Assembly (NCBI RefSeq): GCF_013184525.1
Contig: NZ_JAAOIZ010000006.1
Coordinates: 62,001 to 126,000 of the forward strand
Length of the DNA stretch: 64,000 bases
Reading direction: 5' to 3'
Source of the DNA: Chryseobacterium sp. LAM-KRS1
Lineage (GTDB): Bacteria > Bacteroidota > Bacteroidia > Flavobacteriales > Weeksellaceae
The notes beneath the pieces are model-generated. The model had not been told where the DNA came from. It made no database searches and was given only the letters and a program-made list of their open reading frames with translations. Made by a program: the position numbers and the translations under genes. Of this stretch, positions 18,604 to 27,676 are shown in pieces. Every line of letters starts with the position of its first letter. Position 1 is the first letter of the stretch.

Positions 18604-19632
18604 TTACACCATATGAGAAATATGAAAAGCTATCGTATTATCTCTTACGGTTTCGGTTTTAAAAGGTTCTGAATGGAATTCAGGGGCTTGTGTTCCCTTT
18701 TCAAGGATGAGATTTTCATTTTTGATAACGATAGCTTCGTCCCAAAGGTTGGCATCAATGAATTGCTGAAGGGTAAAACGCCCTCCTTCTATTATAACGG
18801 ATTGGATCTGCTCCTGATACAGGATGTCCATCAGGTCAGAAATGAAATCATCCTTTCTGATTTTGATCCAGTGGATATTTTCTTCGTTTCCTTCTTTGAT
18901 AGAATTAAGAACCAACGTTTTGGCTTCTTTGTTGAAAATCTTAAAATTATCAGGGACTTTCAGGTTGAGATCTATTAAAATTCTGACAGGATTTACTCCT
19001 TCGACATTTCTTACGGTAAGGCCGGGATTATCGTTAAGTGCGGTTTGTGTACCTACTAAAATGGCATGTTCATCAGCTCGTAGTTGATGGACAAACTGAT
19101 TGACCAGTGAATTTGAAATTGAAATCGGTTTAAAATCTTTATCCAAAAATCCGTCTTTTGACTCAGCCCATTTTAAAATAATATAAGGTCTTTTCTTTTC
19201 ATGGTACGTAAAGAATCTTTTGTTCAGCTCAACAGACTCTTTTTCAAGTATCCCTGAAATGACTTCTATTCCGGCATCCTGAATGATCTTTTTGCCTTTC
19301 CCGTTCACTTTGTCATGAGAGTCCATCGCCCCGATCACCACTTTTTTGAATCCCAGTTCTTTGATCTTTAATGCGCATGGTGGAGTTTTCCCGTAATGAG
19401 CACAGGGCTCAAGGGATACGTAAATGGTAGATTGAGGAATCAGATCCTTATTGATTACGGAATTGATTGCATTGATCTCTGCATGAGGTTCTCCGGCTTT
19501 GTGATGATAGCCTTCTCCAATAATTTCGCCGTTATGTACAATCACACTTCCTACAAGAGGATTAGGATATGTTCTGCCCAAAGCTTTTTGAGCGAGCTCG
19601 ATACATCTTTTTATGTATAATTCGTCCTGCAT
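18604..19632 (-). CDS. ribD: Bifunctional diaminohydroxyphosphoribosylaminopyrimidine deaminase / reductase
   Basis: 342 residues. The N-terminal cytidine-deaminase-like domain has the zinc site HAE at residues 50-52 with cysteines in SLEPCAHYGKTPPCALK (C77, C86). The C-terminal reductase domain begins around YIILKWAESKDG (residue 149) and ends with the VIIEGGRFTLQQF motif. The protein catalyses two consecutive steps of riboflavin synthesis. It is preceded by the terminator of the DUF349 gene, so it is likely expressed on its own or by read-through. Confidence 0.93.
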   Translation of the reverse strand: MQDELYIKRCIELAQKALGRTYPNPLVGSVIVHNGEIIGEGYHHKAGEPHAEINAINSVINKDLIPQSTIYVSLEPCAHYGKTPPCALKIKELGFKKVVIGAMDSHDKVNGKGKKIIQDAGIEVISGILEKESVELNKRFFTYHEKKRPYIILKWAESKDGFLDKDFKPISISNSLVNQFVHQLRADEHAILVGTQTALNDNPGLTVRNVEGVNPVRILIDLNLKVPDNFKIFNKEAKTLVLNSIKEGNEENIHWIKIRKDDFISDLMDILYQEQIQSVIIEGGRFTLQQFIDANLWDEAIVIKNENLILEKGTQAPEFHSEPFKTETVRDNTIAFHISHMV

Positions 19633-19635
19633 AAT

Positions 19636-19672
19636 ATAAAAAAGGCGAAGACAAATTTCTTTGCTTCGCCTT
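19636..19672 (-). terminator. Rho-independent terminator after the DUF349 gene
   Basis: An inverted repeat with arms around AAGGCGAAG / CTTCGCCTT, extended by CAAA/TTTG, is followed on the minus strand by a T run. It lies between the DUF349 stop and the ribD start. Confidence 0.8.
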
Positions 19673-19692
19673 GGGTGTTATTTTTTTATCTG

Positions 19693-21495
19693 TTATTCTC
19701 CGACAATAATGTTGTGAAGATTCTGTTTTAAAGTTTCCAGGTGAGCTTTCTTCTCATCAATCGTGTTGAACGTATCTGCTAAAAGAGGATTGTCCCTTGA
19801 AGGTTTATTGAAGAATGAAAGGTTGTTCTCTAATTTAACGATTTCTGATTCCAGGTCAGAGATCTGGCTCTTCATTTTTCTTGCCTTATCGGTTAATTGA
19901 TTTTCAGAAAGACCGTCTTCTTTCAACTCCAGTTCATTGATCTTATTCAGCTTTAATTTTTCTCTTAAAGTTTTGTTGAATTCGGAGTTGATAGAGATCT
20001 TATCTCTAGGAACTTTTCCTACATTATTCCATGCTGTTTTTATCGTCTCTATTTTTTCAATACTTCCTTCATCGTTAGAGATCGTTTTCAGCTCTTCAAG
20101 AAGCTCTTTTTTCTGTTTGTAGTTCTCCTTCCAGTTATCTGTAGATGCATTGCTTTTTTCTCTGTAATTATTAAAGAAAGTATTGCAGGCATCACGGAAC
20201 TCATCCCAGATCTTGTTGGTCATGCTTTTTGGAACATGGCCGATTTTTTTCCAGTCTTCCTGAAGCTTTTTAAATAATGGAACGGCAATATCCCATTCTT
20301 CATTATTCATATTGTCCTTGGCAGTCTGGATCAGTTTTAATTTTTCCTCCAGGTTGGTTTGCTGAGAACCCTTCAAAGATTTATAATAATTGTTCTTTGT
20401 CGTATTGAAATTCCTTAGAGTGGTTTTGAAATCATTCCAGTTTTGGTTGGATAACTTTCTTGGAACACTTCCCGTTTTCAAAAACTCTGAACGGAGATCC
20501 TCAACTCTTCTGATCGCATTTTGCCAGTAATTATGGTTAGGAGTTTCCGCAGGTTCGGATAATTTCTTTATCTCTTCGATAATCTTGTTCTTCTTTTCAA
20601 GATTGTCATTCTGTTCAGTTTCTATGGCTGCGGAAAGCTCAGATTTTCTTTCGTGTATCTTATTCGAAATTTCTTTGAACTCTTCCCATGTTTTTTCACG
20701 GAATTCTTCCGCTACAGGTTCTGCCTCTTCTTTCCAAAGCTTATGAAGATATTGCAGCTCATTCAGCGCTTTTTGAATAACGGGCTCATTTTCCAGTTCT
20801 TTAGCACGGGCAATAATATGCTGTCTTTTTTCAAGATTATGACCATATTCCTGCTCCAGAAATTCTTTATTTAAATCCAGCATTTGATAAAATTGATTCA
20901 GATGGTGGAAATAATTATTGTTAAGGATTTTAAATTCAGATTTTGCTACCTGTCCCGCGTTAGACCAGTCTTCTTTGATCTCGCGGATCGATTTAAATAA
21001 ATTGGTATTGGGTTCGGAATTGGTGTAAAGGTTTTTAAGCCTTTCAATAATTCCCTGACGGTGTTCCAGATTCTTTTTTTGTTCTTCCTCCAGTCCTTTC
21101 TGGAAATTGTCATGCTTTTCTCTGAAGATATTAACCAAAGCCGAAAGCTTAGATTGAGAAGGGTGCTCATAGCTGAAATTTTCAGGAGCATTCCCGGCTT
21201 CTAGATATTCGTGCTTTTTGTCCTCCACTTCATCATGGATGTAATGACTTGCTTTTTCTTTTAACTGGTTGAATTTTTTTACATCCTCGCCCGCATTAGG
21301 AGCGTTGATGATTTTTTCCATTTCCTTCAATGCATCAGCCAAAGAAATATCAGTATCTGCTTCCTCTTCCAGATGTTCAGCATCATCATGCTGGTTTTCT
21401 TCCTGAGGTACAGTGTTTTCTGAAGTTTCTTCATTTGATCCTTCGATAGAATTTTTACTTTCTTCGTTTTCAGAAAGGTTATTTTCTGTTGTCAT
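19693..21495 (-). CDS. DUF349-repeat protein
   Basis: 600 residues, highly charged and helical with no signal peptide. After an acidic low-complexity N terminus (about 60 residues of E, S, N), several tandem modules of about 70 residues can be seen, each with an aromatic-rich DW / FR / FF pattern such as EDWKKIGHVPKSMTNKIWDEF and DLRSEFLKTGSVPRKLSNQ. These are the DUF349 repeat. The C terminus (about 530-595) is predicted coiled coil. The family is widespread in Bacteroidetes and its function is not established. Confidence 0.85.
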   Translation of the reverse strand: MTTENNLSENEESKNSIEGSNEETSENTVPQEENQHDDAEHLEEEADTDISLADALKEMEKIINAPNAGEDVKKFNQLKEKASHYIHDEVEDKKHEYLEAGNAPENFSYEHPSQSKLSALVNIFREKHDNFQKGLEEEQKKNLEHRQGIIERLKNLYTNSEPNTNLFKSIREIKEDWSNAGQVAKSEFKILNNNYFHHLNQFYQMLDLNKEFLEQEYGHNLEKRQHIIARAKELENEPVIQKALNELQYLHKLWKEEAEPVAEEFREKTWEEFKEISNKIHERKSELSAAIETEQNDNLEKKNKIIEEIKKLSEPAETPNHNYWQNAIRRVEDLRSEFLKTGSVPRKLSNQNWNDFKTTLRNFNTTKNNYYKSLKGSQQTNLEEKLKLIQTAKDNMNNEEWDIAVPLFKKLQEDWKKIGHVPKSMTNKIWDEFRDACNTFFNNYREKSNASTDNWKENYKQKKELLEELKTISNDEGSIEKIETIKTAWNNVGKVPRDKISINSEFNKTLREKLKLNKINELELKEDGLSENQLTDKARKMKSQISDLESEIVKLENNLSFFNKPSRDNPLLADTFNTIDEKKAHLETLKQNLHNIIVGE

Positions 21496-21570
21496 AGCAA
21501 ATCTTTTATGTGAATGGCGTTTATTATCTGTCGCACGTAGCTAAAAAGCCAATTAATGCACTAATTTATG

Positions 21571-22308
21571 TTATTTTTTTTGAAAATTCCAAATTTCCCA
21601 AGCTTTTTCTGCTTGCTGTTCAAGCATATAATAGCCATTTACAGTCTTTGCTCCTTTTTCCGAAGCATTAATAATGAACTTCGTGTAATTGGGATTGTAT
21701 ATCAGATCGATGATCAAATGTTCGCGGGAAAGTCCCTCAAATGGGAATTTTAAGCAATCCTCAACATTCGGAAATGTACCCACGGGAGTGGTCTGGATGA
21801 TCAGCTTGTGGTTGTTTACTGTTTCTGTATCCAGATTATCAAAATTTAATATAGACTTTCTGGAAACGGTCTGTGAAGAAATGCCATTTTTATCCAATAC
21901 ATATTGTACCGCTTTGGCGGCTCCGCCATCACCTAAAATCAATGCCGAAGTATGGTGTGGTTTTTTATGGAGAAGCAGGGTTTTTTCAAATCCGAAAGCA
22001 TCCGTGTTATAACCCGTTTTCTTTCCATCTTCAATTAAAACACAGTTTACAGCGCCTATTTTTTCAGCTTCTTCACTCAAATTGTCCAGATAATTGATGA
22101 TCTTTTCTTTATACGGGATGGTCACATTAAAGCCCAGGAGCCCAGGTGTTGAAAACAGGTTTTCAACCTCTTCGATTTCCTGAAGATCAAAAATACTATA
22201 GGAGATGCCTTTCAGCATTAGTTTTTGGAATTTATCTTCAAAGAATTTTTTGGAAAAAGAATAAGAAATATTTCTTCCTACTAAGCCTAATTTTTTATTG
22301 GAATCCAT
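21571..22308 (-). CDS. aroE: Shikimate dehydrogenase
   Basis: 245 residues. The shikimate-binding site is visible at the N terminus (GRNISYSFSKKFF) and in NVTIPYKEKI, with catalytic Lys in that motif and Asp in GYNTDAFGF; the nucleotide-binding loop is LILGDGGAAKAVQYVL near residue 123. It reduces 3-dehydroshikimate to shikimate in aromatic amino acid synthesis. It is slightly shorter than E. coli AroE but intact. Confidence 0.92.
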   Translation of the reverse strand: MDSNKKLGLVGRNISYSFSKKFFEDKFQKLMLKGISYSIFDLQEIEEVENLFSTPGLLGFNVTIPYKEKIINYLDNLSEEAEKIGAVNCVLIEDGKKTGYNTDAFGFEKTLLLHKKPHHTSALILGDGGAAKAVQYVLDKNGISSQTVSRKSILNFDNLDTETVNNHKLIIQTTPVGTFPNVEDCLKFPFEGLSREHLIIDLIYNPNYTKFIINASEKGAKTVNGYYMLEQQAEKAWEIWNFQKK

Positions 22309-22313
22309 CTATC

Positions 22314-22347
22314 AAAAATAAAAAAAAGACCGAACAAATCGGTCTTT
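22314..22347 (-). terminator. Rho-independent terminator after the endonuclease gene
   Basis: A perfect 9-bp stem (AAAGACCGA / TCGGTCTTT, loop of 5) is followed on the minus strand by a long T run. It starts about 22 bp after the endonuclease stop codon and lies just before aroE. Confidence 0.85.
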
Positions 22348-22369
22348 ATAGATTAAAATATTTTTAAGA

Positions 22370-24157
22370 TTATTCCACAATGAATTTTGCAGAAATGTTG
22401 TCTGTTTTTAGGATGTAATTTCCTTTGATCAGTCCATTTAAATGAATTTTGTTAGAATTTTTGAATGGATTGTTAATCACCCGGATCAGTTTTCCCGACA
22501 GATCATAAATCTCTGCTTTGGAAATTTTATTCAGCTGTTCACCTTTTACATAAAGCTCATTGTTCTTCACCGGGTTAGGATAAACCACAAATGATGATGA
22601 ATTTTTATTTACATCAACAGTCGCTAATGTGGAATTACACGTCCAGCTAAGATCGTCCATGGCAATTCTGTTTGCTGGAGATGATGTTGTGATGATTTTG
22701 ATCACAGCATTTCCGGTAACATTGATATTGTTGATCGTTGTTGTTTGTACGGAGGCACTATAAGGTATGGTACCTACAAGGTTTCCATTGATTTCAACAT
22801 TTAATGTTCCGGCAGCTCCGCTATACTTCAACTGAGTCGTTAGTGTTAAGCTTTGTACTCCTCCTGAAATGGTAGAGCTTGTTAAGACTCCGTTTTTGAT
22901 CGTGATGGATTTTCCATTGATCGTTTCATCAGTTCTCGCAGAGGTAGCGTTCCACGTAATTCCGTTGCTCGTCCATGTTCTATCGATATAAGAACTAGGA
23001 TTAGGAGCGGTTGGTATGGCATCAAAAGTTTCGGTTCCGCAACTTCCTCCTGCCGGTGCTGCCAAGGTAGTCCCTTGTGCGATATTGCTCTGAGGAGATG
23101 AATTTCCGCCTGCATCCTTAGCAATTACATAGAAATCATACGTAGTAGACGGAGATAATCCGGAAACCACAGCCGTAGTTCCTGTTACGTAAGTTTTGAA
23201 TGTATTGTTTGCATAAATATCATAGCCAATTACGCCTATATTATCGGTTGCTGCCGTCCAGCTCAATGACATGGAGTTAGAAGTAGGGTTGTTGGCTATC
23301 AGATTGGTCGCTGCTGTTGGCGCCTGGGTATCGATAACCGGAGTTCCCCAGATCAGTGCCACATATTCAGGGTGGTCGATATAAGGATTTCTGTTATTTT
23401 GATAAGCATAAGATGCATTATTTCTAGCAATTTCCTCCGGTGACACCGGATCTGCCGCATGCCATGCCAGCAACTGATTAAGTTCCCAGGATTGAAGCCC
23501 CGGGAAAGCAGAACCTCCCAGAATATTCCCTGTGCTGAAAGTAGAAAGCTGGGCTTCATATCTTGTTACGAAATAAAGGACCATTCTTGCTATATCGCCC
23601 TTAAAAGCATTGTTAGGTTCAAATACAATACCTGTATATCCCGCGGAAGCAGAACTTCCAAGCTTGGATCCGTTTTGGGAAACGAATGTTGGTACGTCTA
23701 CAACTCCAAAAGGGTAATTAGATCTCATGCCGTTCACCTTATAATCCGTAGGGCGTATAAAATGAATGTCAGATTTCATGGGAAGGTTTTCACTGAAAAG
23801 ACTCTGAGGAACAATATGCTCTCTGTTGTAGCAGGTTCCTTCAGGTCCATTGTTGCTGCCGCATTGATTGACTATAAAGGTATAGTTATAATTATCCGGT
23901 CCCGTAGGGTTTTCGGAATAGATGTCCAGAACGGTGCCATCCATCTCGTAAAAATTGTCTTTGTCGGTCGATTGATAGGCATCCCAAAGGTCGTTATAGG
24001 TATGTTGAACATATCCGGTAGAAATAATTTCCTTAAGTTGTGTTTTCAATGAAGGACCGGTTAATCCAACAGCCGAATCATAATAGCCTGCAGGTATTTG
24101 TGCTAATGTATAAAAACAAGCTAATACCAATAAAAAAGAAGATAAAATTCGTTTCAT
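22370..24157 (-). CDS. Secreted endonuclease I family protein with fibronectin III domain and type IX secretion tail
   Basis: 595 residues. A signal peptide (MKRILSSFLLVLACFYTLAQ) is followed by an endonuclease-I domain with the catalytic CYNREHIVPQSLF motif (H114) and a second conserved segment, GSAFPGLQSWELNQLLAWH. A fibronectin type III domain spans about residues 280-365 (APTAATNLIANNPT...). The C-terminal 75 residues (VYPNPVKNNELYVKG ... LIKGNYILK) form a type IX secretion sorting domain. It is therefore probably an extracellular or surface DNase/RNase for nucleic acid scavenging. Confidence 0.9.
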   Translation of the reverse strand: MKRILSSFLLVLACFYTLAQIPAGYYDSAVGLTGPSLKTQLKEIISTGYVQHTYNDLWDAYQSTDKDNFYEMDGTVLDIYSENPTGPDNYNYTFIVNQCGSNNGPEGTCYNREHIVPQSLFSENLPMKSDIHFIRPTDYKVNGMRSNYPFGVVDVPTFVSQNGSKLGSSASAGYTGIVFEPNNAFKGDIARMVLYFVTRYEAQLSTFSTGNILGGSAFPGLQSWELNQLLAWHAADPVSPEEIARNNASYAYQNNRNPYIDHPEYVALIWGTPVIDTQAPTAATNLIANNPTSNSMSLSWTAATDNIGVIGYDIYANNTFKTYVTGTTAVVSGLSPSTTYDFYVIAKDAGGNSSPQSNIAQGTTLAAPAGGSCGTETFDAIPTAPNPSSYIDRTWTSNGITWNATSARTDETINGKSITIKNGVLTSSTISGGVQSLTLTTQLKYSGAAGTLNVEINGNLVGTIPYSASVQTTTINNINVTGNAVIKIITTSSPANRIAMDDLSWTCNSTLATVDVNKNSSSFVVYPNPVKNNELYVKGEQLNKISKAEIYDLSGKLIRVINNPFKNSNKIHLNGLIKGNYILKTDNISAKFIVE

Positions 24158-24206
24158 TATTTAAAAATTGGGTCGCAAAGGTAAAGAAAATACGATCTTA
24201 CGTATA

Positions 24207-25412
24207 TTAATTTTTAGTAATATATTCCTTGCTTATTTTTGAAAATACCCATGAAATAATGAAGCCGAATAGAGATGCCGTAACGGCTACAATGATATAA
24301 TTTTTACCTACGATCTTTACCGGGAACGGCAATGTCTCGTTGGCTTTAAAAAATTCTGTAAACAATTGGAAATAGCACAATGCTGTCCCCAGAATCAACC
24401 CGGAAATAATCCCTGATATTACAATAAGAACCCCGGTGTAGAAATAAATTCTTCTCAGGTGGCTTAACGGGAATCCAAGCGAGATCAGTGATCTGGCCTG
24501 TTCTTTTTTATCCAGTTGCAGAATGATAATGGCTCCTGCCAGGTTAAAGGTCGTGATAAAAATAACCAACGCGAAGATCAAATAGATGAAAAGCTTTTCT
24601 GTATTGATCATTTTCCAGAAAGCAGCATTTTCTTCTTCTTTGGTCTTGATATCAATCCCTTTGCCTAAAGTAGAAAGTAATTTACCTTTAACGACATCTG
24701 CATTTTCAGGATTTTTTAACTTGATGACGATCTGGTAGGCTGAATTTTTGGGCAGGTTCAATAGTTGCTCCGTCAATTCAATCGGGGAAATGATGTAACT
24801 GTCCAGCTGATCTTTTCCCGGAAAAATACCGGTCACTAGAATGTCTTTTTTATTATAAATATCATCCTCTTTATTGATGATCCCAAGTCCTGGTTTTGGC
24901 ATAAAGATGGTGGCATAATCCTTTGAAGAAGCTACGGGAATCGAAAGCCTGTTATCCAGTGAATTTTCCATCAATACCTCATTCGAATAATCGAAACTTG
25001 GGTAGCTGCCGTAAAATACGTCTTTATTGATGGGATTGACTACGGTGTAAGCTGAATCCACTCCTCTCAGATAGGCAATGTCTCCTTTACCGTTATAATT
25101 AATGTATACTTTTTCCTCAATGACACGGGAAAAGCTGGTAATATCTTTGTTTTTTTTAAGAAGATCTTCAATTTTCGGCAGGTTCTTTAAGGTCTTGCCT
25201 GCAGAGCTCTTGATCGTAAGATCCGCATGAAGATTAGAGATCAGATCTTTATTAAGATCCTCAAGGCCCGAGAAAACTGAAATAATGACAAACATTGCAG
25301 TAACGGCAACCATCATTGCTCCCACGGATAACCATGTGATGAAGGTAACGGCAGTGCTTCCTTTTTTTGCTAAAAGGTATCGGGAAGCAATATAGAATGC
25401 AATGTTTTTCAA
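24207..25412 (-). CDS. FtsX-like / LolCE-type ABC transporter permease
   Basis: 401 residues with the classical layout: one N-terminal helix (VTFITWLSVGAMMVAVTAMFVIISVFSGL), a large periplasmic MacB-like domain (about residues 50-265) and three C-terminal helices. The segment INTEKLFIYLIFALVIFITTFNLAGAI, cited as a landmark near residue 270, is typical of lipoprotein-release permeases. No ATPase gene is adjacent. It starts 3 bp after the rbfA stop. Confidence 0.85.
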   Translation of the reverse strand: MKNIAFYIASRYLLAKKGSTAVTFITWLSVGAMMVAVTAMFVIISVFSGLEDLNKDLISNLHADLTIKSSAGKTLKNLPKIEDLLKKNKDITSFSRVIEEKVYINYNGKGDIAYLRGVDSAYTVVNPINKDVFYGSYPSFDYSNEVLMENSLDNRLSIPVASSKDYATIFMPKPGLGIINKEDDIYNKKDILVTGIFPGKDQLDSYIISPIELTEQLLNLPKNSAYQIVIKLKNPENADVVKGKLLSTLGKGIDIKTKEEENAAFWKMINTEKLFIYLIFALVIFITTFNLAGAIIILQLDKKEQARSLISLGFPLSHLRRIYFYTGVLIVISGIISGLILGTALCYFQLFTEFFKANETLPFPVKIVGKNYIIVAVTASLFGFIISWVFSKISKEYITKN

Positions 25413-25415
25413 AAT

Positions 25416-25775
25416 TTATAATACAGGATTGTCTCCCTCGCCTCTTAATTCTTTTTCCAGTTTTTCAACATCATCAAGAGAAGTGTCAAGATAGAAACTA
25501 AGCTGTGGAATGATACGAACTTGTTTAGCCATTTTCTGGCCAATGAAATTTCTGTACTGAGGTTTGTTCTCCTCAATCTCCTTCATAATATCTGAACGGA
25601 ATTCCTGAGGGAAAATACTTAAGTAGATCTTTGCTATTCCCAGGTCTGCAGTTACTTTAACATCGGAAACAGAAACCAGAATGTTCTGTTTGCTGTCAGC
25701 TGCCTGTTTGCGGAATAATTCTGCAAAATCTTCCTGTATAATCTGTGCTACTTTTCTTTGTCTGTTACTTTCCAT
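25416..25775 (-). CDS. rbfA: 30S ribosome-binding factor A
   Basis: 119 residues. The N-terminal SNRQRKVAQIIQEDFAELF helix, the VSVSDVKVTADLGIAKIYLSIFP strand block and the PQLSFYLDTSLDDVEKLEKEL end identify RbfA, the KH-fold protein needed for 16S rRNA maturation. A candidate -7 element lies only 9 bp upstream, so the mRNA leader may be very short. Confidence 0.93.
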   Translation of the reverse strand: MESNRQRKVAQIIQEDFAELFRKQAADSKQNILVSVSDVKVTADLGIAKIYLSIFPQEFRSDIMKEIEENKPQYRNFIGQKMAKQVRIIPQLSFYLDTSLDDVEKLEKELRGEGDNPVL

Positions 25776-25783
25776 AATTTATG

Positions 25784-25800
25784 CAAATTTAGTACTTTTG
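25784..25800. promoter_or_regulatory. Back-to-back -7 elements for rbfA and the epimerase gene
   Basis: TAAATTTG on the minus strand (25784-25791) and TACTTTTG on the plus strand (25793-25800) both match TAnnTTTG and face in opposite directions. They would start rbfA and mce divergently. Clear -33 boxes are not visible. Confidence 0.5.
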
Positions 25801-25866
25801 TTTGAATTGCTCATTTGAAATGTAATGGGTATTTCAAATTTACGATTTAATTATAGTATTTTACTT

Positions 25867-26265
25867 ATGAAGTTAGAACATATCGGCATTGCCGTAAAAT
25901 CTTTAGGGGTTTCCGATGAACTTTTTGAAAAGCTTTTAGGAAAACCTTCCTACAAAAAAGAAACCGTAGAAAGGGAAGGAGTAGTGACCTCGTTTTATGG
26001 AACCGGTGAAAGCAAAATCGAGCTTCTTGAAGCCAGCAACCCGGAAAGTCCCATCTCAAAATTCATCGATAAAAAGGGAGAAGGCATCCATCACCTGGCT
26101 TTTGGCGTTGAAAATATCGTCGAAGAAGTAAAAAGATTAAAAAAAGAAGGTTTTCAATTTATCTCCGAAGAGCCGAAAGAAGGTGCTGATAACAAATTAG
26201 TTGTATTCCTTCATCCTAAATCCACCAACGGAGTGCTCGTAGAACTTTGTCAAGAAAAGTCATAA
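25867..26265 (+). CDS. mce: Methylmalonyl-CoA epimerase
   Basis: 132 residues from the ATG at 25867 (MKLEHIGIAVKSL). A longer frame from 25825 is rejected because family members start here. The glyoxalase-fold metal ligands are visible: His in LEHIGIAV, His in IHHLAFGVEN and Glu in the final VLVELCQE. It interconverts the methylmalonyl-CoA epimers in the propionate/succinyl-CoA route. Confidence 0.92.
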   Translation: MKLEHIGIAVKSLGVSDELFEKLLGKPSYKKETVEREGVVTSFYGTGESKIELLEASNPESPISKFIDKKGEGIHHLAFGVENIVEEVKRLKKEGFQFISEEPKEGADNKLVVFLHPKSTNGVLVELCQEKS

Positions 26266-26270
26266 AAAGT

Positions 26271-26300
26271 TTTGTAGTGAAAGAAATTTTACTATTTTTG
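26271..26300 (+). promoter_or_regulatory. Promoter of the CAU tRNA gene
   Basis: A TTTG -33 element (26271-26274) and a TATTTTTG -7 element (26293-26300) are separated by 18 bp, a good match to the Bacteroidetes promoter. The tRNA starts 28 bp downstream. Confidence 0.75.
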
Positions 26301-26327
26301 CAAGCACAAAATTTAACCAAGTTTTGA

Positions 26328-26401
26328 GGTCCTATAGCTCAGTTGGTTAGAGCACCTGACTCATAATCAGGTGGTCCCTGGTTCGAGCCCAGGTGGGACC
26401 A
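26328..26401 (+). tRNA. tRNA with CAU anticodon (Met or lysidine-type Ile2)
   Basis: 74 nt with complete cloverleaf: acceptor GGTCCTA / TGGGACC, D stem GCTC/GAGC, anticodon stem CCTGA/TCAGG around CTCATAA (anticodon CAT), T arm CCTGG/CCAGG around TTCGAGC, discriminator A. CCA is not encoded. Without comparison I cannot separate Met from Ile2, but the acceptor lacks the C1-A72 mismatch of an initiator. Its 3' end is the attachment-like site of the adjacent island. Confidence 0.95.
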
Positions 26402-26402
26402 C
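26390..26402 (+). repeat. Attachment-like 13-bp repeat, copy 1 (tRNA 3' end)
   Basis: CAGGTGGGACCAC spans the end of the tRNA T stem, the acceptor stem and the first flanking base. It recurs exactly at 33364-33376, almost 7 kb away. This is what integration at a tRNA 3' end leaves behind. Confidence 0.65.
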
Positions 26403-26416
26403 TACAAAAACTCGAC

Positions 26417-26441
26417 AAGCCCCTATTTATGGGGCTTTTTT
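26417..26441 (+). terminator. Terminator after the tRNA
   Basis: AAGCCCC, loop TATTTAT, GGGGCTT followed by a T run, 15 bp after the tRNA end. Confidence 0.85.
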
Positions 26442-26708
26442 ATTTCCAAAAACTACAACGCTGAAATATACGCTTAAACTTCCTCGGAAAAGCCTTGCTA
26501 GATTGACTTCGCAAAGATGTGGTTCTATTTTAAAATAAAAATTAAAATGATTTTGTGATTATAAAACTACAGAAGTTATTTTCCTATTTTATATCTGTGT
26601 TGCCTTTACCTAAAGAGATTGAGAAAATTTCCATTTTCGTCAATCTTCCAAAATCTTTATATATCCTCGAATATTTTTATATTAGTTCCTTCTAAAAGTC
26701 TTGTTTAT

Positions 26709-27122
26709 ATGTCTAAACATCAGTTATCTCAAATATCTATTAAATCAGTTATCAAATTTTCTACATTACTACTAATTCTATTTGCTTCATTAGCACTCAT
26801 CAACTGCAATAAACAATCAACCAATAACGAATTAGATACCTCATACTTCAATGAAGATGGAACAGAAAAATTTTTAGTCGAAAAAAATAAGTTCAGTAAT
26901 TTCATTGTATTAAGCAGTTCTATAGGAAGAAATAACAATCCAATATCTACACTTTATGGATTCAAAGGCATTTTAAAAAATAATATCAAAAATATTTACA
27001 AATCTGCTACTATTGAAGGAGAAGTTATTCTTGTTCTTAATAATGGGAACGAACTTAATTGCAGAAGTACATCTGATTCTTTTGGATCCGGTTTTAAGTT
27101 CTATTGCAAACTCCAAGACTAA
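26709..27122 (+). CDS. Putative lipoprotein, family unknown
   Basis: 137 residues from the ATG at 26709 (MSKHQLSQIS). The frame opens at 26619, but only the internal start gives a proper lipoprotein signal: a hydrophobic stretch (FSTLLLILFASLALINC) ending in the LINC lipobox with Cys at about residue 28. The mature part has a simple beta-rich appearance (EGEVILVLNNGNELNC) and two further cysteines. It is the first gene of the accessory region and lies directly upstream of a decayed gene. Function unknown. Confidence 0.5.
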   Translation: MSKHQLSQISIKSVIKFSTLLLILFASLALINCNKQSTNNELDTSYFNEDGTEKFLVEKNKFSNFIVLSSSIGRNNNPISTLYGFKGILKNNIKNIYKSATIEGEVILVLNNGNELNCRSTSDSFGSGFKFYCKLQD

Positions 27123-27132
27123 ATACAACTGA

Positions 27133-27393
27133 AAACCGAATGAAAACTGGGTAATAGATGAATTGAAATCGTGTACTATTCCTGCAGAATATTACAGTTA
27201 TCCAGTGAAATAGGTATTTACCCAGTACTATATCAATACCGAAGACCAAATCAATAATACTTCCGAGAAAATATTAATGTCTCAAAGAGATGTGACAGAT
27301 CGGTGGTTAAAAGCAAAGAAAAAAGTTGAAAACAATATTGCAGATTCTAATGATTACTCTTTTAACATCTCTAAATATCTTGAAGCCAAGTGA
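27133..27393 (+). pseudogene. Decayed C-terminal gene fragment with an in-frame amber stop
   Basis: One frame reads NENWVIDELKSCTIPAEYYS..., meets TAG at 27211-27213, then continues in the same frame (TQYYINTEDQINNTSEKI ... NISKYLEAK) to TGA at 27391. The residue composition is protein-like on both sides of the stop and no start codon is available, so this is a remnant. The family is not recognised. It indicates turnover of cargo next to the tRNA. Confidence 0.55.
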
Positions 27394-27676
27394 TGTTATT
27401 AAAATGCAAACGATAAATATAAATTAAAAACCAAATAAATTATGAAAGCGAAACTAAGTATGATTATTTAATTTTTTTTTAAAACTAATAATCATCAATT
27501 CGTTTTTGACAGATGATTACGGAATAAAAAAAAATAACATTTAATGCAAAAAAAATCGATATCGCGGGAATACTTAAATTTAATTATATATAATGTTGTA
27601 AAACAGTGGTTTAAAATTGTTTTAATAAAAAAGAATATTAAATAATTTTTCATCTAATTTTTATTAATTTTACTTC
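27394..27676. other. AT-rich spacer with a decayed signal-peptide start
   Basis: No intact gene. A short frame at 27442 begins MKAKLSMII, then stops just before a run of nine T, after which hydrophobic and polar codons continue, as if a poly-T slip broke a small secreted-protein gene. The last 100 bp are nearly pure A/T and probably hold the promoter of the four-gene module, but no consensus element stands out. Confidence 0.35.

Noticed and set aside
23459..24052. 197-residue plus-strand frame opposite the endonuclease gene
   Set aside because: Antisense to a gene with signal peptide, catalytic motif and sorting tail; no features of its own.
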